This document shows, one piece after another, positions 8,085 to 14,624 of a DNA stretch of 14,624 nt. Source of the stretch: Planctomycetota bacterium. Its GTDB lineage: Bacteria; Planctomycetota; Phycisphaerae; Tepidisphaerales; Tepidisphaeraceae. The translations under genes were made by a program, and so were the position numbers. The stretch covers positions 1 to 14,624 of the forward strand of contig JAKORQ010000228.1 in the NCBI GenBank assembly GCA_029777755.1. The letters run 5' to 3'. Numbering within the stretch: the stretch's first letter is position 1; the number at the start of each line of letters is the position of its first letter. The notes under the pieces are model-generated. The model saw nothing but the letters and a program-made list of their open reading frames with translations. It was not told the DNA's origin and did not search any database.

Positions 8085-9544
8085 TGCGCCTCCACCAGGT
8101 GCCGCAGCACCTTGCCCAGCGGCGTGCGCGGCAGCGTATCGCGGAACTCCACCATCCGCGGCACCTTGTACGCCGACAGCCTCTGCCGCGCAAAATCGCG
8201 GATCTGCTCCGCCAGCTCCGCCGAGCCGCTCTCGCGCGGGATAACCACCGCCTTGATCCGCGATACCGTGTGGCTCACCTTCACCGGCACCACCACACAC
8301 TCGGCCACGCCCGGATGCTCGCGGATCACCTGCTCCACCTCGAGTGGGTTGACCTTCCTTCCCCCCACGTCGATCAATAGCCGGATCCGCCCGGTGATCG
8401 TCAGCGCCCCATGCTCATCCAGCTTCCCCAGGTCGCCGGTGAGGGCAAAGCCATCGGCATACTCCATCGCGCCGCCGCCCACCACGTGGCTGAGCATCGT
8501 CGGTGCGCTGATGGCCACCTGCCCCTCCACTCCCCGCGGCAGTTGGCTGGCGCAATGCTGCTCGACCGCGCTGACTATGCGGATCTTCACCCCATCCAGC
8601 GGCAGCCCCACGCTCTGCGGGTCAAACCCGACACGCGCAGGATCATTGAACGTCACCGAGCCCAGCTCGGTCGCACCGTAGATCTGCCCGATAGGCAACC
8701 CGAACCGCGCGACAAACTGCTCATGCACCACCGGCGGAAGCTGCGCCCCGGCCGAGATGGCGTATCGCAGGTGGTTCAGCCGCGGAATATGCTCACTGGA
8801 GCTGGCCATGATCTCAAACAGGAACGGCACCCCCGGCAGGATGGTAATGCCCGACTCGCGCAACTCCCGCGCGATCACTGGCAGCTGCACGCCGCAGCAG
8901 ACGTGGACACTCGCCCCGCCCCACGCCGGGGCAAGCACCCCATGCTCGCCGCCGTAGGAATGGCTCAGCGGCATCCCGGTGAGCACGCGATCCTCCGGCG
9001 AAAACCCGATCCGCTCATAGAGGCTGCGCGCCATCCAGTCCAGCGAAGCAGCGCTGCGCCAGACGATCCTGGCATTGCCGGTTGTTCCCGAGCTCTGCAA
9101 CAGCAGCCCCGCCCCCGGCTGCACCGGCCGATCCTCCCTCGCCCGCGCCAGCAGCATGTCGCCGGCCAGCTCCGGCAGCTCGGCGATCTCGCCAAACCGC
9201 TCGGCCATCATGCGCAGACGACCCTCACAGATAACCCCGACCGCCCCGCTTCGCTCCACCAGCCGCGCAAACTCGGCCGCCGCGATGTCGGCATTGACGG
9301 GAAACACACTTAAATCGGCCGCGAGGATGCCAAAGTACCCGGCCCAGAACTCCGGCCGATTGGCACACAGCAGGATGACCACCGCCCCGCGGGAAAACCT
9401 CCCCCGCAGCCGCGCGGCGATGGCATCGATCTTCTGCTGCAACTGACCATAGGTTAGCACCCGGCCGGCACAGTCCACCTGCCGCACCGCCACGGCCGTC
9501 CCGCGCAAGCGAGCGTGCCCTGCAATCCGCTCCAAAAGCTCCAT
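8081..9544 (-). CDS. AMP-forming acyl/aryl ligase (ANL superfamily)
   Basis: This 487-residue enzyme should activate a carboxylic acid as acyl-AMP and pass it to CoA or an acyl carrier protein. ANL core motifs are in order: phosphate loop SSGTTG (151-156), YGATELG (289-295), TGDLG (369-373), hinge GRIRLLIDVGGRKVNP (385-400) and the C-terminal PRTPLGK with catalytic K478. The phosphate loop continues as NAR where most relatives have xPK, so the usual Lys is absent. The ATG at 9544 is chosen; a TTG at 9565 would add seven residues, and neither has a clear ribosome site. It is first in an operon with the lipoprotein and MMPL genes. Linked carrier and ketosynthase genes, as in aryl-polyene clusters, are not in the window. 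Confidence 0.88.
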   Translation of the reverse strand: MELLERIAGHARLRGTAVAVRQVDCAGRVLTYGQLQQKIDAIAARLRGRFSRGAVVILLCANRPEFWAGYFGILAADLSVFPVNADIAAAEFARLVERSGAVGVICEGRLRMMAERFGEIAELPELAGDMLLARAREDRPVQPGAGLLLQSSGTTGNARIVWRSAASLDWMARSLYERIGFSPEDRVLTGMPLSHSYGGEHGVLAPAWGGASVHVCCGVQLPVIARELRESGITILPGVPFLFEIMASSSEHIPRLNHLRYAISAGAQLPPVVHEQFVARFGLPIGQIYGATELGSVTFNDPARVGFDPQSVGLPLDGVKIRIVSAVEQHCASQLPRGVEGQVAISAPTMLSHVVGGGAMEYADGFALTGDLGKLDEHGALTITGRIRLLIDVGGRKVNPLEVEQVIREHPGVAECVVVPVKVSHTVSRIKAVVIPRESGSAELAEQIRDFARQRLSAYKVPRMVEFRDTLPRTPLGKVLRHLVEAQ

Positions 9545-9685
9545 CGCCAGCAGATGTATCGCCAAACCGACAGCTTAACAAGCGCCCAATCCCCGGAGCG
9601 AGGATGACATTATCTAATATGGAACGGGGGTAGCTGATGGAGGCAGAGGGGGAAAGATCTAAAGACGCGGGGAGATCATCACCAA

Positions 9686-9711
9686 TAAAAAAAACCACCC
9701 ACTGGGGTGGT
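9686..9711 (-). terminator. Rho-independent terminator of the tracrRNA
   Basis: On the minus strand ACCACCC and GGGTGGT (9711-9694) form a perfect 7-bp stem with a 4-base loop, followed at once by eight T. It ends the tracrRNA and points away from cas9, toward the ligase operon. Confidence 0.88.
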
Positions 9712-9808
9712 CAAGGTCGCGCCAAGCGCGTTGCCTTGTGCGTTGGACGAAAGTCCACTGCTTACTGTGAGAAGGCAGGGGCAATCGTCGCTCGGATACA
9801 CTGGTAAT
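9686..9808 (-). ncRNA. tracrRNA of the Type II CRISPR system
   Basis: Read on the minus strand. Bases 9802-9786 give AGTGTATCCGAGCGACG, an exact 17-base complement of the crRNA repeat. Next come a 4-base bulge (ATTG, 9785-9782) and CCCCTGCC (9781-9774), which pairs with GGTAGGGG of the repeat through seven Watson-Crick pairs and one G-U wobble. This is the stem-bulge-stem of Type II repeat:anti-repeat duplexes. Downstream are a nexus-like hairpin (TGGAC/GTCCA, 9757-9744), a second hairpin (CAAGG...CCTTG enclosing CGCGC/GCGCG, about 9737-9711) and an intrinsic terminator. The wobble is good only in the minus-strand RNA (it would be C-A on the other strand), and the poly-U end is also on this strand, so the direction is well supported. 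The exact 5' end, about 9803-9808, is inferred. Confidence 0.85.
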
Positions 9809-9809
9809 C

Positions 9810-9838
9810 AGGATAGCTGATTCTAATATAAGGTGCAA
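9810..9838 (-). promoter_or_regulatory. Possible tracrRNA promoter
   Basis: Minus-strand TTGCAC (9838-9833), 17 bases of spacing and TATCCT (9815-9810) make a weak sigma-70-like pair. Spacing would start the RNA at about 9803-9805, just at the anti-repeat. The boxes match the consensus only partly, and the same bases contain the small palindrome AATCAG/CTGATT, so this is a candidate only. Confidence 0.35.
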
Positions 9839-9853
9839 CTCTTTTCTGACATT

Positions 9854-9859
9854 AGGAGG
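9854..9859 (+). promoter_or_regulatory. Ribosome binding site of cas9
   Basis: AGGAGG lies 10 bases before the ATG at 9870, which is slightly long spacing. It supports this ATG, whose product at once enters the RuvC-I motif. Confidence 0.7.
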
Positions 9860-9869
9860 GGCTCGGGCG

Positions 9870-12208
9870 ATGGCACAATACATCCTTGGACTGGATCTTG
9901 GAACCAACTCGGTTGGCTGGGCACTACTCCGCTGCGATGCAACCGGCTCCCCGTGCGGCATCGAGAAGTTGGGAGTGCGCATATTTGAGGCGGGAACTGA
10001 CGGTACGGCCACTGATTTCAGGAAGGGCAAGGATTCTTCCCGCGCAACGACCAGGCGCAAGAAAAGAGCCGCCCGGCGCACGTCAGATCGACGCGCTCGA
10101 CGCATGAAGAAGGTATTCCTTCTGCTTCAGCGTGCCGGGTTTATTCGGGCGGGCGCAAATCATTCGCCTCTTGATCGCGACTACCTCATCAAGCAGACAG
10201 ACCACGACCTGCGCCTGAGATGGATCGACGGGGAAACCGAAGCACATCAGCACACCCTGCCTTACCTGCTGCGCGCAAAAGCTGTTTCACAACCTCTCGA
10301 TGCAGAATCACTTGGGCGGGCGCTTTACCACCTCGCCCAGAGAAGAGGCTATCGCAGCAATCGAAAGGCCGACCGTAGCGCCAGCGACAAAGACCTCGGT
10401 ACCGTCAAGCAGGGCATCGAGGATCTCAGGAAGGAAATGGCCGCCGCAGGATGTTCCTATCTGGGCCGGTATTTCGCCACGCTGGACCCGCGTACCGTGC
10501 GCATTCGCAAGCGCTGGACTTCCCGTGAGATGTACGAGGACGAGTTCGCTCGCATCATCGAGGTCCAAAAGCCTCACCATCCTGTCGATAACTGACGACT
10601 TTGTCCGCGAACTGAAGCAAGCCTTGTTCTATCAGCGCCCGCTAAAGTCCGCTAAGAACCTCATCGGCATGTGCGAGCTGGAGCCAGGCAAGAGGCGAAC
10701 GCGGTTGGCCTATCCAATTGCCCAGGAGTTTCGCCTGCTTGCAGCGGTTAACAACCTGCGGCTTATCACACCCGAGGGCGAGGAACTGGATCTGAGCCAG
10801 GAGCAGAGGGAGATAGTCCTGAGGGCGTTGCGTGAACAGGGCGACCAGTCATTCACCAACATACGGACGCTTCTGAACCTGAAAGGCACCCGCACAGTCA
10901 AGAGCAAGACTGAACCGGGCAGGAAGGAGGTCATCCGCGGATATACGTTCAATCTGGAGTCCGGCGGAGAAACCAAGATTCCCGGCGACCGCACCGCCAA
11001 GGAGCTTCTTCCTATCCTCGGTGACCGCTGGAAGCGGATGTCCGACCAGGATAAGCGCACGCTCGTCTGCGACATCATCTGAGCGATACCCGGTACTTCT
11101 CCAAGCTTGCGTGCGACTATATTGGCTTGCTCTACGGAGGGCAGATTGACGGCAGCGGCAAACGCCGCGTGCAAGCCAGTTCCGGAACTGTTACAGCATT
11201 TCTCAGGAGCCTGTGGGAGCTTAACGGCCTGCTTGGCGGAGGACGCGAGAAATCCCGCAAGGACCATCGCCACCACGCCATCGATGCAGCAGTGGTAGCG
11301 CTAACCAGTCCCGCAACGATCAAGGCACTCGCTGACTCGGCAAGATGCGCCAGTGTCGCCGGCCAAAGGCTTTTCTCGTCCCTGCCTGACCCCTGGCCGA
11401 CCCTTCAGGAGGAGATGCGCCGCCACCTGGACCAGATGATTGTCTCGCATCGCGTCGATCACCGCGTCGCCGGGCCTCTCCACGCCGAGAGTAACTATTC
11501 CAAGCCGATCTTCACCGCGGATGGGGAAAGGCGACATAAGCGCAAGCTGTTGCAGGAACTTGAGCCCAAGGAAGTGGAGCGCATAGCAGATGACCATGTG
11601 AAAGAAGCAGTCAAGCGGGCGCTCGCCGGGCGTACGCCAAAGGAGGCCTTCAAGGGAATCGCCGGTGCCTCGCCCGATGACGTTACTATGCCTCACCTCA
11701 GGGCGAAGGACGGTCGTATCATCCCGATTCGTAAGGTAAGGATCGTCGAGAACGTCAGGCCCAGGACTATCGGCAGACAGGCCAAGGTTCGCCATGTGGC
11801 AAGCGGCAATGACACGCTTCATCACACGGCCATCGTCGCGATAAGTACGAAATCCGGCGAAAAATGGAAGAGCCGATCCGTTGATCGTTTTGAGGTTCAC
11901 GAGCGACTGAGCAGAAGGGGGAGCATCTTCTCCTTGCCGCGCGAAGGTGAGCGTTTGGTAATGGTTCTCCACAAGTTCGATTGCATCGAGATGCTCGGGC
12001 AGAAGGAAAGCGGACGTTCTATATCGTGCGAAGTGTTTCGCAAGGCGACATTGGCATCCGCCTGCATACAGATGCGCGAACTCGAGATGAGATCATAGCA
12101 GATCGCGAACGAAGCAGCATACGCATCAGCTCTCCCGACGAACTTCGCAAGCGTGGTGCCAAGCTGGTGCAGATTTCTCCCATTGGCGAGGTAATTCGAA
12201 AAAAATAA
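9870..12208 (+). pseudogene. cas9: cas9 (Type II-C-like), broken by two frameshifts and an HNH-removing deletion
   Basis: Cas9 is the RNA-guided DNA endonuclease. The N-terminus is typical: RuvC-I LGLDLGTNSVGWALL with D9, the Arg-rich bridge helix (RRKKRAARRTSDRRARRMKK), then REC text LGRALYHLAQRRGYRSN and TSREMYEDEFARI. The frame breaks near 10578-10592 (stop at 10593-10595); the protein goes on one frame over as ITDDFVRELKQALFYQRPLKSAKNLIG up to LVCDII. At about 11079 it jumps, in another frame, to LSDTRYFSKLACDYIGLLYGG, which in full Cas9 lies after the HNH domain. RuvC-II with its Glu and the entire HNH are missing, roughly 280 residues by recalled comparison with Neisseria Cas9. RuvC-III KDHRHHAIDAAVVAL and the WED/PI region remain. 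A third break near 12000-12012 shifts the last 70 or so residues. Both nuclease sites are incomplete, so interference should be lost. Confidence 0.92.
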
Positions 12209-12274
12209 CGTAGAGGCTGCATCGGGACCGTAACGGATCGGAAGGGTGGGTGCCACGGAGGGACGGGAGGCACC

Positions 12275-13174
12275 ATGAAGCACGTCATCGATCTGTCATC
12301 CGGACCCGCGCACCTCTGCATCCAGAATAACCTCCTGTGCATACGTTCGGCGGAGAAGGAAACTACGCTTCCACTGAGGGAGATCGGCTGTGTTGTCATG
12401 GCACACGGCCAGATCACCTGCACGCAGGCGGCGATAACTCACCTCGCGCTCAACGGGGCTGCACTCATCTCCTGCGACGAAAGACACCTGCCGGCGGCCA
12501 TGACCATGCCGCTGTTGGGATACCACGCGCCAGCGCGTCGCCTTGCCGCTCAAGCCGCCGCCAGGCTGCCTGCACGAAAGCGAATCTGGCAGCAGCTCGT
12601 TCGTGCCAAGCTGATGGCCCAGGCGAAGCTGCTGATCGAGGTCAATGGTGACGACGCGGGAATCTCCGCTATGGTCCCCCAGGTGAGCAGCGGTGATTCC
12701 GAGAACATGGAGGGGCAGGCCGCCCGGCTATATTGGCGGAAACTATTCGGGCCGGGCTTCAGGAGAGATTTCGATGCCGAGGACCAGAACCGCTATCTCA
12801 ACTACGGCTATGCCATCCTCCGCGGCATCGTTTCACGCGCCATCTGTGCTGTTGGTTTGCATCCAGGGCTCGGCATACATCACCATCACCGCGAAAACCC
12901 CTTCTGTCTCGCTGACGACCTGATGGAACCGCTGCGGCCAGTGGTTGACCGCAATGTGTGGACGTTTGTGCGCCTCCACGGGAACCAGGCCCCGCTCGAC
13001 AAGCTGACCAAGCTCCACCTTCTCAAGATTGCTGAGATGCGCTGTGTCGTTGCCGGCGAGAGCAGGAGCATCTTTGAGGTTGCGGAGATGATGGCGTCTT
13101 CAGTTGCCCAGGTTCTTGAGGGTCAGCGTCAGGCGATGATCACGCCGGAACCGGTGCACCCGACGAAACAGTAG
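12275..13174 (+). CDS. cas1: CRISPR-associated integrase Cas1 (Type II)
   Basis: Cas1 forms a complex with Cas2 that cuts into the leader-proximal repeat and inserts new spacers. The 299-residue frame is unbroken and of normal Type II length. Expected metal ligands are present: E146 in MEGQAARLYWRKLFG, a His in LHPGLGIHHHH (about H203), and D215 in LADDLMEPLRP. The N-terminal beta domain and C-terminal helical domain are both complete. GGGAGG lies 4 bases before the ATG. It starts 66 bases after the last cas9 codon and is followed by cas2 after 4 bases. Unlike cas9 it shows no lesion. No csn2 or cas4 follows, which fits subtype II-C. Confidence 0.96.
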   Translation: MKHVIDLSSGPAHLCIQNNLLCIRSAEKETTLPLREIGCVVMAHGQITCTQAAITHLALNGAALISCDERHLPAAMTMPLLGYHAPARRLAAQAAARLPARKRIWQQLVRAKLMAQAKLLIEVNGDDAGISAMVPQVSSGDSENMEGQAARLYWRKLFGPGFRRDFDAEDQNRYLNYGYAILRGIVSRAICAVGLHPGLGIHHHHRENPFCLADDLMEPLRPVVDRNVWTFVRLHGNQAPLDKLTKLHLLKIAEMRCVVAGESRSIFEVAEMMASSVAQVLEGQRQAMITPEPVHPTKQ

Positions 13175-13178
13175 AACC

Positions 13179-13505
13179 ATGAACTCGAGCTATCAGGCCA
13201 TGTGGCTGTTTGCAATGTTTGATCTTCCCGTCGATACCCGCGAAGCCCGCCGGGAGTACACGCGTTTCCGCAAGGCACTGATCGAGGAAGGATTCACGAT
13301 GCTGCAGTTCTCGGTGTATGCCAGGTACTTTCGCAGCGAGGAACTGGCCGAGCCGGTGAGGAAACGTATCGCCCTGAAACTACCGCGCGACGGCCAGGTG
13401 CGCCTGCTGGCTGTCACAGAAAAGCAGTTCATGCGCCAGCAGATTCTCTATGAAAAAAAAGAAGCGGAAGCGGAGAAAGCGAACGACCAACTGCTGCTTT
13501 TTTAG
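13179..13505 (+). CDS. cas2: CRISPR-associated protein Cas2 (Type II)
   Basis: The 108-residue product has the ferredoxin-like Cas2 fold pattern. Strand one is MWLFAMFDLPVDT with the conserved D15, followed by EYTRFRKALIEEGFTMLQFSVYARYF and the strand VRLLAVTEKQF. Cas2 bridges two Cas1 dimers during spacer insertion. The start is only 4 bases after the cas1 stop and has no clear ribosome site of its own, so translation is probably coupled. The last bases of the gene, including the stop codon, run into the first CRISPR repeat: the AG of TAG are also its first two matched bases. M8 is an alternative start. Confidence 0.95.
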   Translation: MNSSYQAMWLFAMFDLPVDTREARREYTRFRKALIEEGFTMLQFSVYARYFRSEELAEPVRKRIALKLPRDGQVRLLAVTEKQFMRQQILYEKKEAEAEKANDQLLLF

Positions 13506-13649
13506 AGTGTTTGGGCCCGTAAGTCCTGCATTTGCAGGGCTGTACGGGCCCAAAGTGTATCCGAGCGACACCCCTACCAAACCACAGCGGTCGCACACCG
13601 CCGCGGGCGAGCAGGAAGAGTGTATCCGAGCGACGCCCCCTACCAAACC
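13504..13649 (-). CRISPR. Remnant CRISPR array: two repeats, one spacer, repeat 1 interrupted
   Basis: Two similar units occur: 13554-13583 (plus a displaced start at 13504-13510) and 13617-13649. On the minus strand each reads GGTTTGGTAGGGG, then T or GC, then GTCGCTCGGATACACTCT. They are 32 and 33 bases long, with a 33-base spacer at 13584-13616. The unit of about 66 bases fits a Type II repeat of about 36 plus a spacer of about 30. The link to this system is the 17-base perfect complement in the tracrRNA, which also fixes the crRNA strand as minus, convergent with cas2. The copies differ by one indel and a substitution, as in a decaying array. No leader is visible: the right side runs within 9 bases into another gene. 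Confidence 0.78.
13511..13553. mobile_element. 43-base palindromic element inserted in the CRISPR repeat
   Basis: The ends are perfect 11-base inverted repeats, TTGGGCCCGTA (13511-13521) and TACGGGCCCAA (13543-13553). Inside is a second short hairpin, CCTGCA/TGCAGG (13525-13530 and 13533-13538). AGTGT flanks the element directly on both sides (13506-13510 and 13554-13558). Deleting the element and one AGTGT gives AGAGTGTATCCGAGCGAC, the same as the start of the other repeat at 13617, so the insertion reading explains three facts together. There is no room for a protein; it would be a REP- or MITE-like unit moved by an enzyme elsewhere. It could alternatively act as a hairpin terminator for cas2, although no U-run follows it. 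Confidence 0.65.
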
Positions 13650-13657
13650 TGCCCCGC

Positions 13658-14623
13658 TCACTCATCCAGCCTCTTCACCACCATCGCCATGGCGGCTACT
13701 GCCAGGCCGGCAAGGAGGCTGGTGGTCTGGGCGTCGCCGGGGAGTTTTTCTGCTATCGGCAGGTAGGGTCCGAACAGGCAGATCGCCGCGGCCGCGATTA
13801 TCGCTACGCCTACGCGGATGCTCCCGATGAATGAGCCCAGCAGCAGGATCAGCCCGGCCACGCCGCCGTTCCAGCTTCCCACCGCATCGCACAGCCATCC
13901 GGGAAGCCCCCATATCCGCAGCGGGTGAGTGGTGTGCGAGACCACCTCCACGATCTTGCGCGTATCCACCGCCTTTGTCGGGTCCTGCAATACCGGGTCG
14001 ATCCGCACCGCCTCCATCTGCTGCAGCTCGGCCACTATCGCGCCGCGGTTCTCATAGCGCCACAGCAAAAACCCCAGCAGCACGATCGCCGCCAGCACGA
14101 AGCGCGTGCGCGTGCCAAACAGCAGGTCCATCGGCCCGCCGACGCGCCGATCCACATACCCCGTGCGACGATAGCGCCCGCGCGCAGCTGCCTGGTCGTC
14201 GAAGCGGAACTGCTCGCGCGGCTTTTGCACGGCCTGCTCCTGTGCCGGCGGCAGTGTCCTGGCCGGCTCGTCGCGCTGCTTGAGCGCCTGATCGCGCAGC
14301 TCCAGCGCCTGCGCCATCATCATCTCGGCCATGCGCTTGGCCTGCCGCGCGGCCGCGATCTCCTCCACCCCCTGCGCCTGCAGCGCCCGCATCTCCACGC
14401 GCAGCAGGTGCTTTCTCTCGCGCTGTTCCCGCAGCATCTGCTCGCGCTCATCGATCCAGCGGATGATCGGGTCGCGCCAGGCCGCATACTTCGGCCGGCC
14501 ATACCCGCGGGCCGACCTGCCCCAGCGCTTGCGCGCCTCCAGCTTGGCCTCATACCCGAATAGCGCCTCGAAGAACTCCTCCCAGCGCCGCCCGGCATAC
14601 TCGCAGACAAACCGCCGAACCTC
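13658..14623 (-). CDS. Uncharacterised coiled-coil and four-helix membrane protein (5' end outside window)
   Basis: The frame is open to the right edge, so the N-terminus is missing; 321 residues are visible. I do not recognise the family. The visible start is rich in aromatic and charged residues (RRWEEFFEALFGYEAKLEARKRW) and runs through AWRDPIIRWIDEREQ into a long charged, Ala/Gln/Met-rich helix that is probably coiled coil (about residues 60-115 of the visible part). A Pro/Arg-rich linker follows, then four likely membrane helices: FVLAAIVLLGFLLW, GGVAGLILLLGSFIG, VGVAIIAAAAICLFG and SLLAGLAVAAMAMVV. Between helices one and two is a short loop with PLRIWGLPGW. A cytoplasmic front and a membrane rear are likely. 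Its stop is 8 bases from the CRISPR remnant, so its transcript would continue into the array on the crRNA strand. Confidence 0.75.
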   Translation of the reverse strand, partial: EVRRFVCEYAGRRWEEFFEALFGYEAKLEARKRWGRSARGYGRPKYAAWRDPIIRWIDEREQMLREQRERKHLLRVEMRALQAQGVEEIAAARQAKRMAEMMMAQALELRDQALKQRDEPARTLPPAQEQAVQKPREQFRFDDQAAARGRYRRTGYVDRRVGGPMDLLFGTRTRFVLAAIVLLGFLLWRYENRGAIVAELQQMEAVRIDPVLQDPTKAVDTRKIVEVVSHTTHPLRIWGLPGWLCDAVGSWNGGVAGLILLLGSFIGSIRVGVAIIAAAAICLFGPYLPIAEKLPGDAQTTSLLAGLAVAAMAMVVKRLDE

Positions 14624-14624
14624 A

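Larger units (their letters stand above)
9566..9869. other. Intergenic control region between ligase operon and cas9
   Basis: This 304-base gap separates two divergent transcription units and is mostly filled by the minus-strand tracrRNA gene (about 9686-9808). The part from 9566 to 9685 should hold the ligase operon promoter, yet no good -35/-10 pair is visible. The part from 9803 to 9853 must hold both the tracrRNA promoter and the cas9 promoter. Confidence 0.6.

Noticed and set aside
9774..9830. tracrRNA encoded on the plus strand, using AATCAG/CTGATT at 9806-9822 as nexus hairpin
   Set aside because: The lower stem would then have a C-A mismatch instead of a G-U wobble, and there is no terminator before cas9. 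The minus strand has a 7-bp hairpin with eight U at the right distance.
10300..11082. A separate gene starting near 10300 within cas9
   Set aside because: Its first hundred codons are an out-of-frame reading of cas9; real protein text begins only after the frame break near 10585 and is the cas9 continuation.
10578..12012. Programmed ribosomal frameshifting in cas9
   Set aside because: The breaks shift in different directions, no slippery heptamer with a following structure is evident, and the middle break coincides with a large deletion.
9870..12208. A natural HNH-less, RuvC-only compact effector (IscB/IsrB-like)
   Set aside because: The reading frame is broken in three places and RuvC-II is missing together with HNH, so no working nuclease domain is left. 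Decay or assembly error explains it better.
13511..13553. Ordinary bidirectional terminator between cas2 and the array
   Set aside because: The hairpin is strong, but neither strand has a U-run after it, and the exact AGTGT duplication with restored repeat fits insertion better. A secondary terminating effect remains possible.
13554..13561. Repeat-borne promoter (TACACT as -10 on the minus strand), as in Neisseria II-C arrays
   Set aside because: Only a partial match to a -10 box and no matching -35 can be defined, so it is not listed as a feature.

Overview
The window is high-GC bacterial DNA from an organism with an outer membrane: there is a lipobox lipoprotein next to a two-repeat MMPL/RND exporter. 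Overall style (large intergenic remnants, unlinked housekeeping genes, an unfamiliar coiled-coil/membrane protein) would suit a Planctomycetota/Phycisphaerae-type genome. That placement is a low-confidence impression, not something a marker gene here proves.

Left part (1-4752): an inositol-monophosphatase family gene (+), argJ (-), ruvB (+, divergent from argJ) and a HAD-family hydrolase (+). The gaps between them hold decayed material: two related, coding-like short sequences in opposite orientation (about 977-1034 and 3519-3575), and the end of a TPR-like protein with a frame break at a run of six A (about 3790-3937).

Middle part (4777-9544): a tightly coupled minus-strand operon. Its order is an AMP-forming acyl/aryl ligase, then a LolA/LolB-like outer-membrane lipoprotein, then an 858-residue MMPL exporter. 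Both junctions are 4-base ATGA overlaps. The set suggests activation and export of a lipid or polyketide-like product, similar in gene content to parts of aryl-polyene clusters.

Right part (about 9686-13649): a Type II-C-like CRISPR-Cas locus that is visibly decaying but still readable. A tracrRNA gene lies on the minus strand just upstream of cas9. It has a 17-base anti-repeat, a bulge, an 8-base lower stem, two hairpins and an intrinsic terminator. cas9 (+) is broken three times: two single-frame breaks and one internal deletion that removes the RuvC-II segment and the whole HNH domain. cas1 and cas2 follow, both intact. Directly after cas2 lies a remnant array of two repeats and one spacer, read from the minus strand. 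The repeat next to cas2 is interrupted by a 43-base perfect-ended palindrome with a 5-base target duplication; removing the palindrome restores the match to the other repeat.

The window ends inside a minus-strand membrane protein of unknown function whose transcript would run straight into the mini-array. No transposase, tRNA or rRNA gene was seen.
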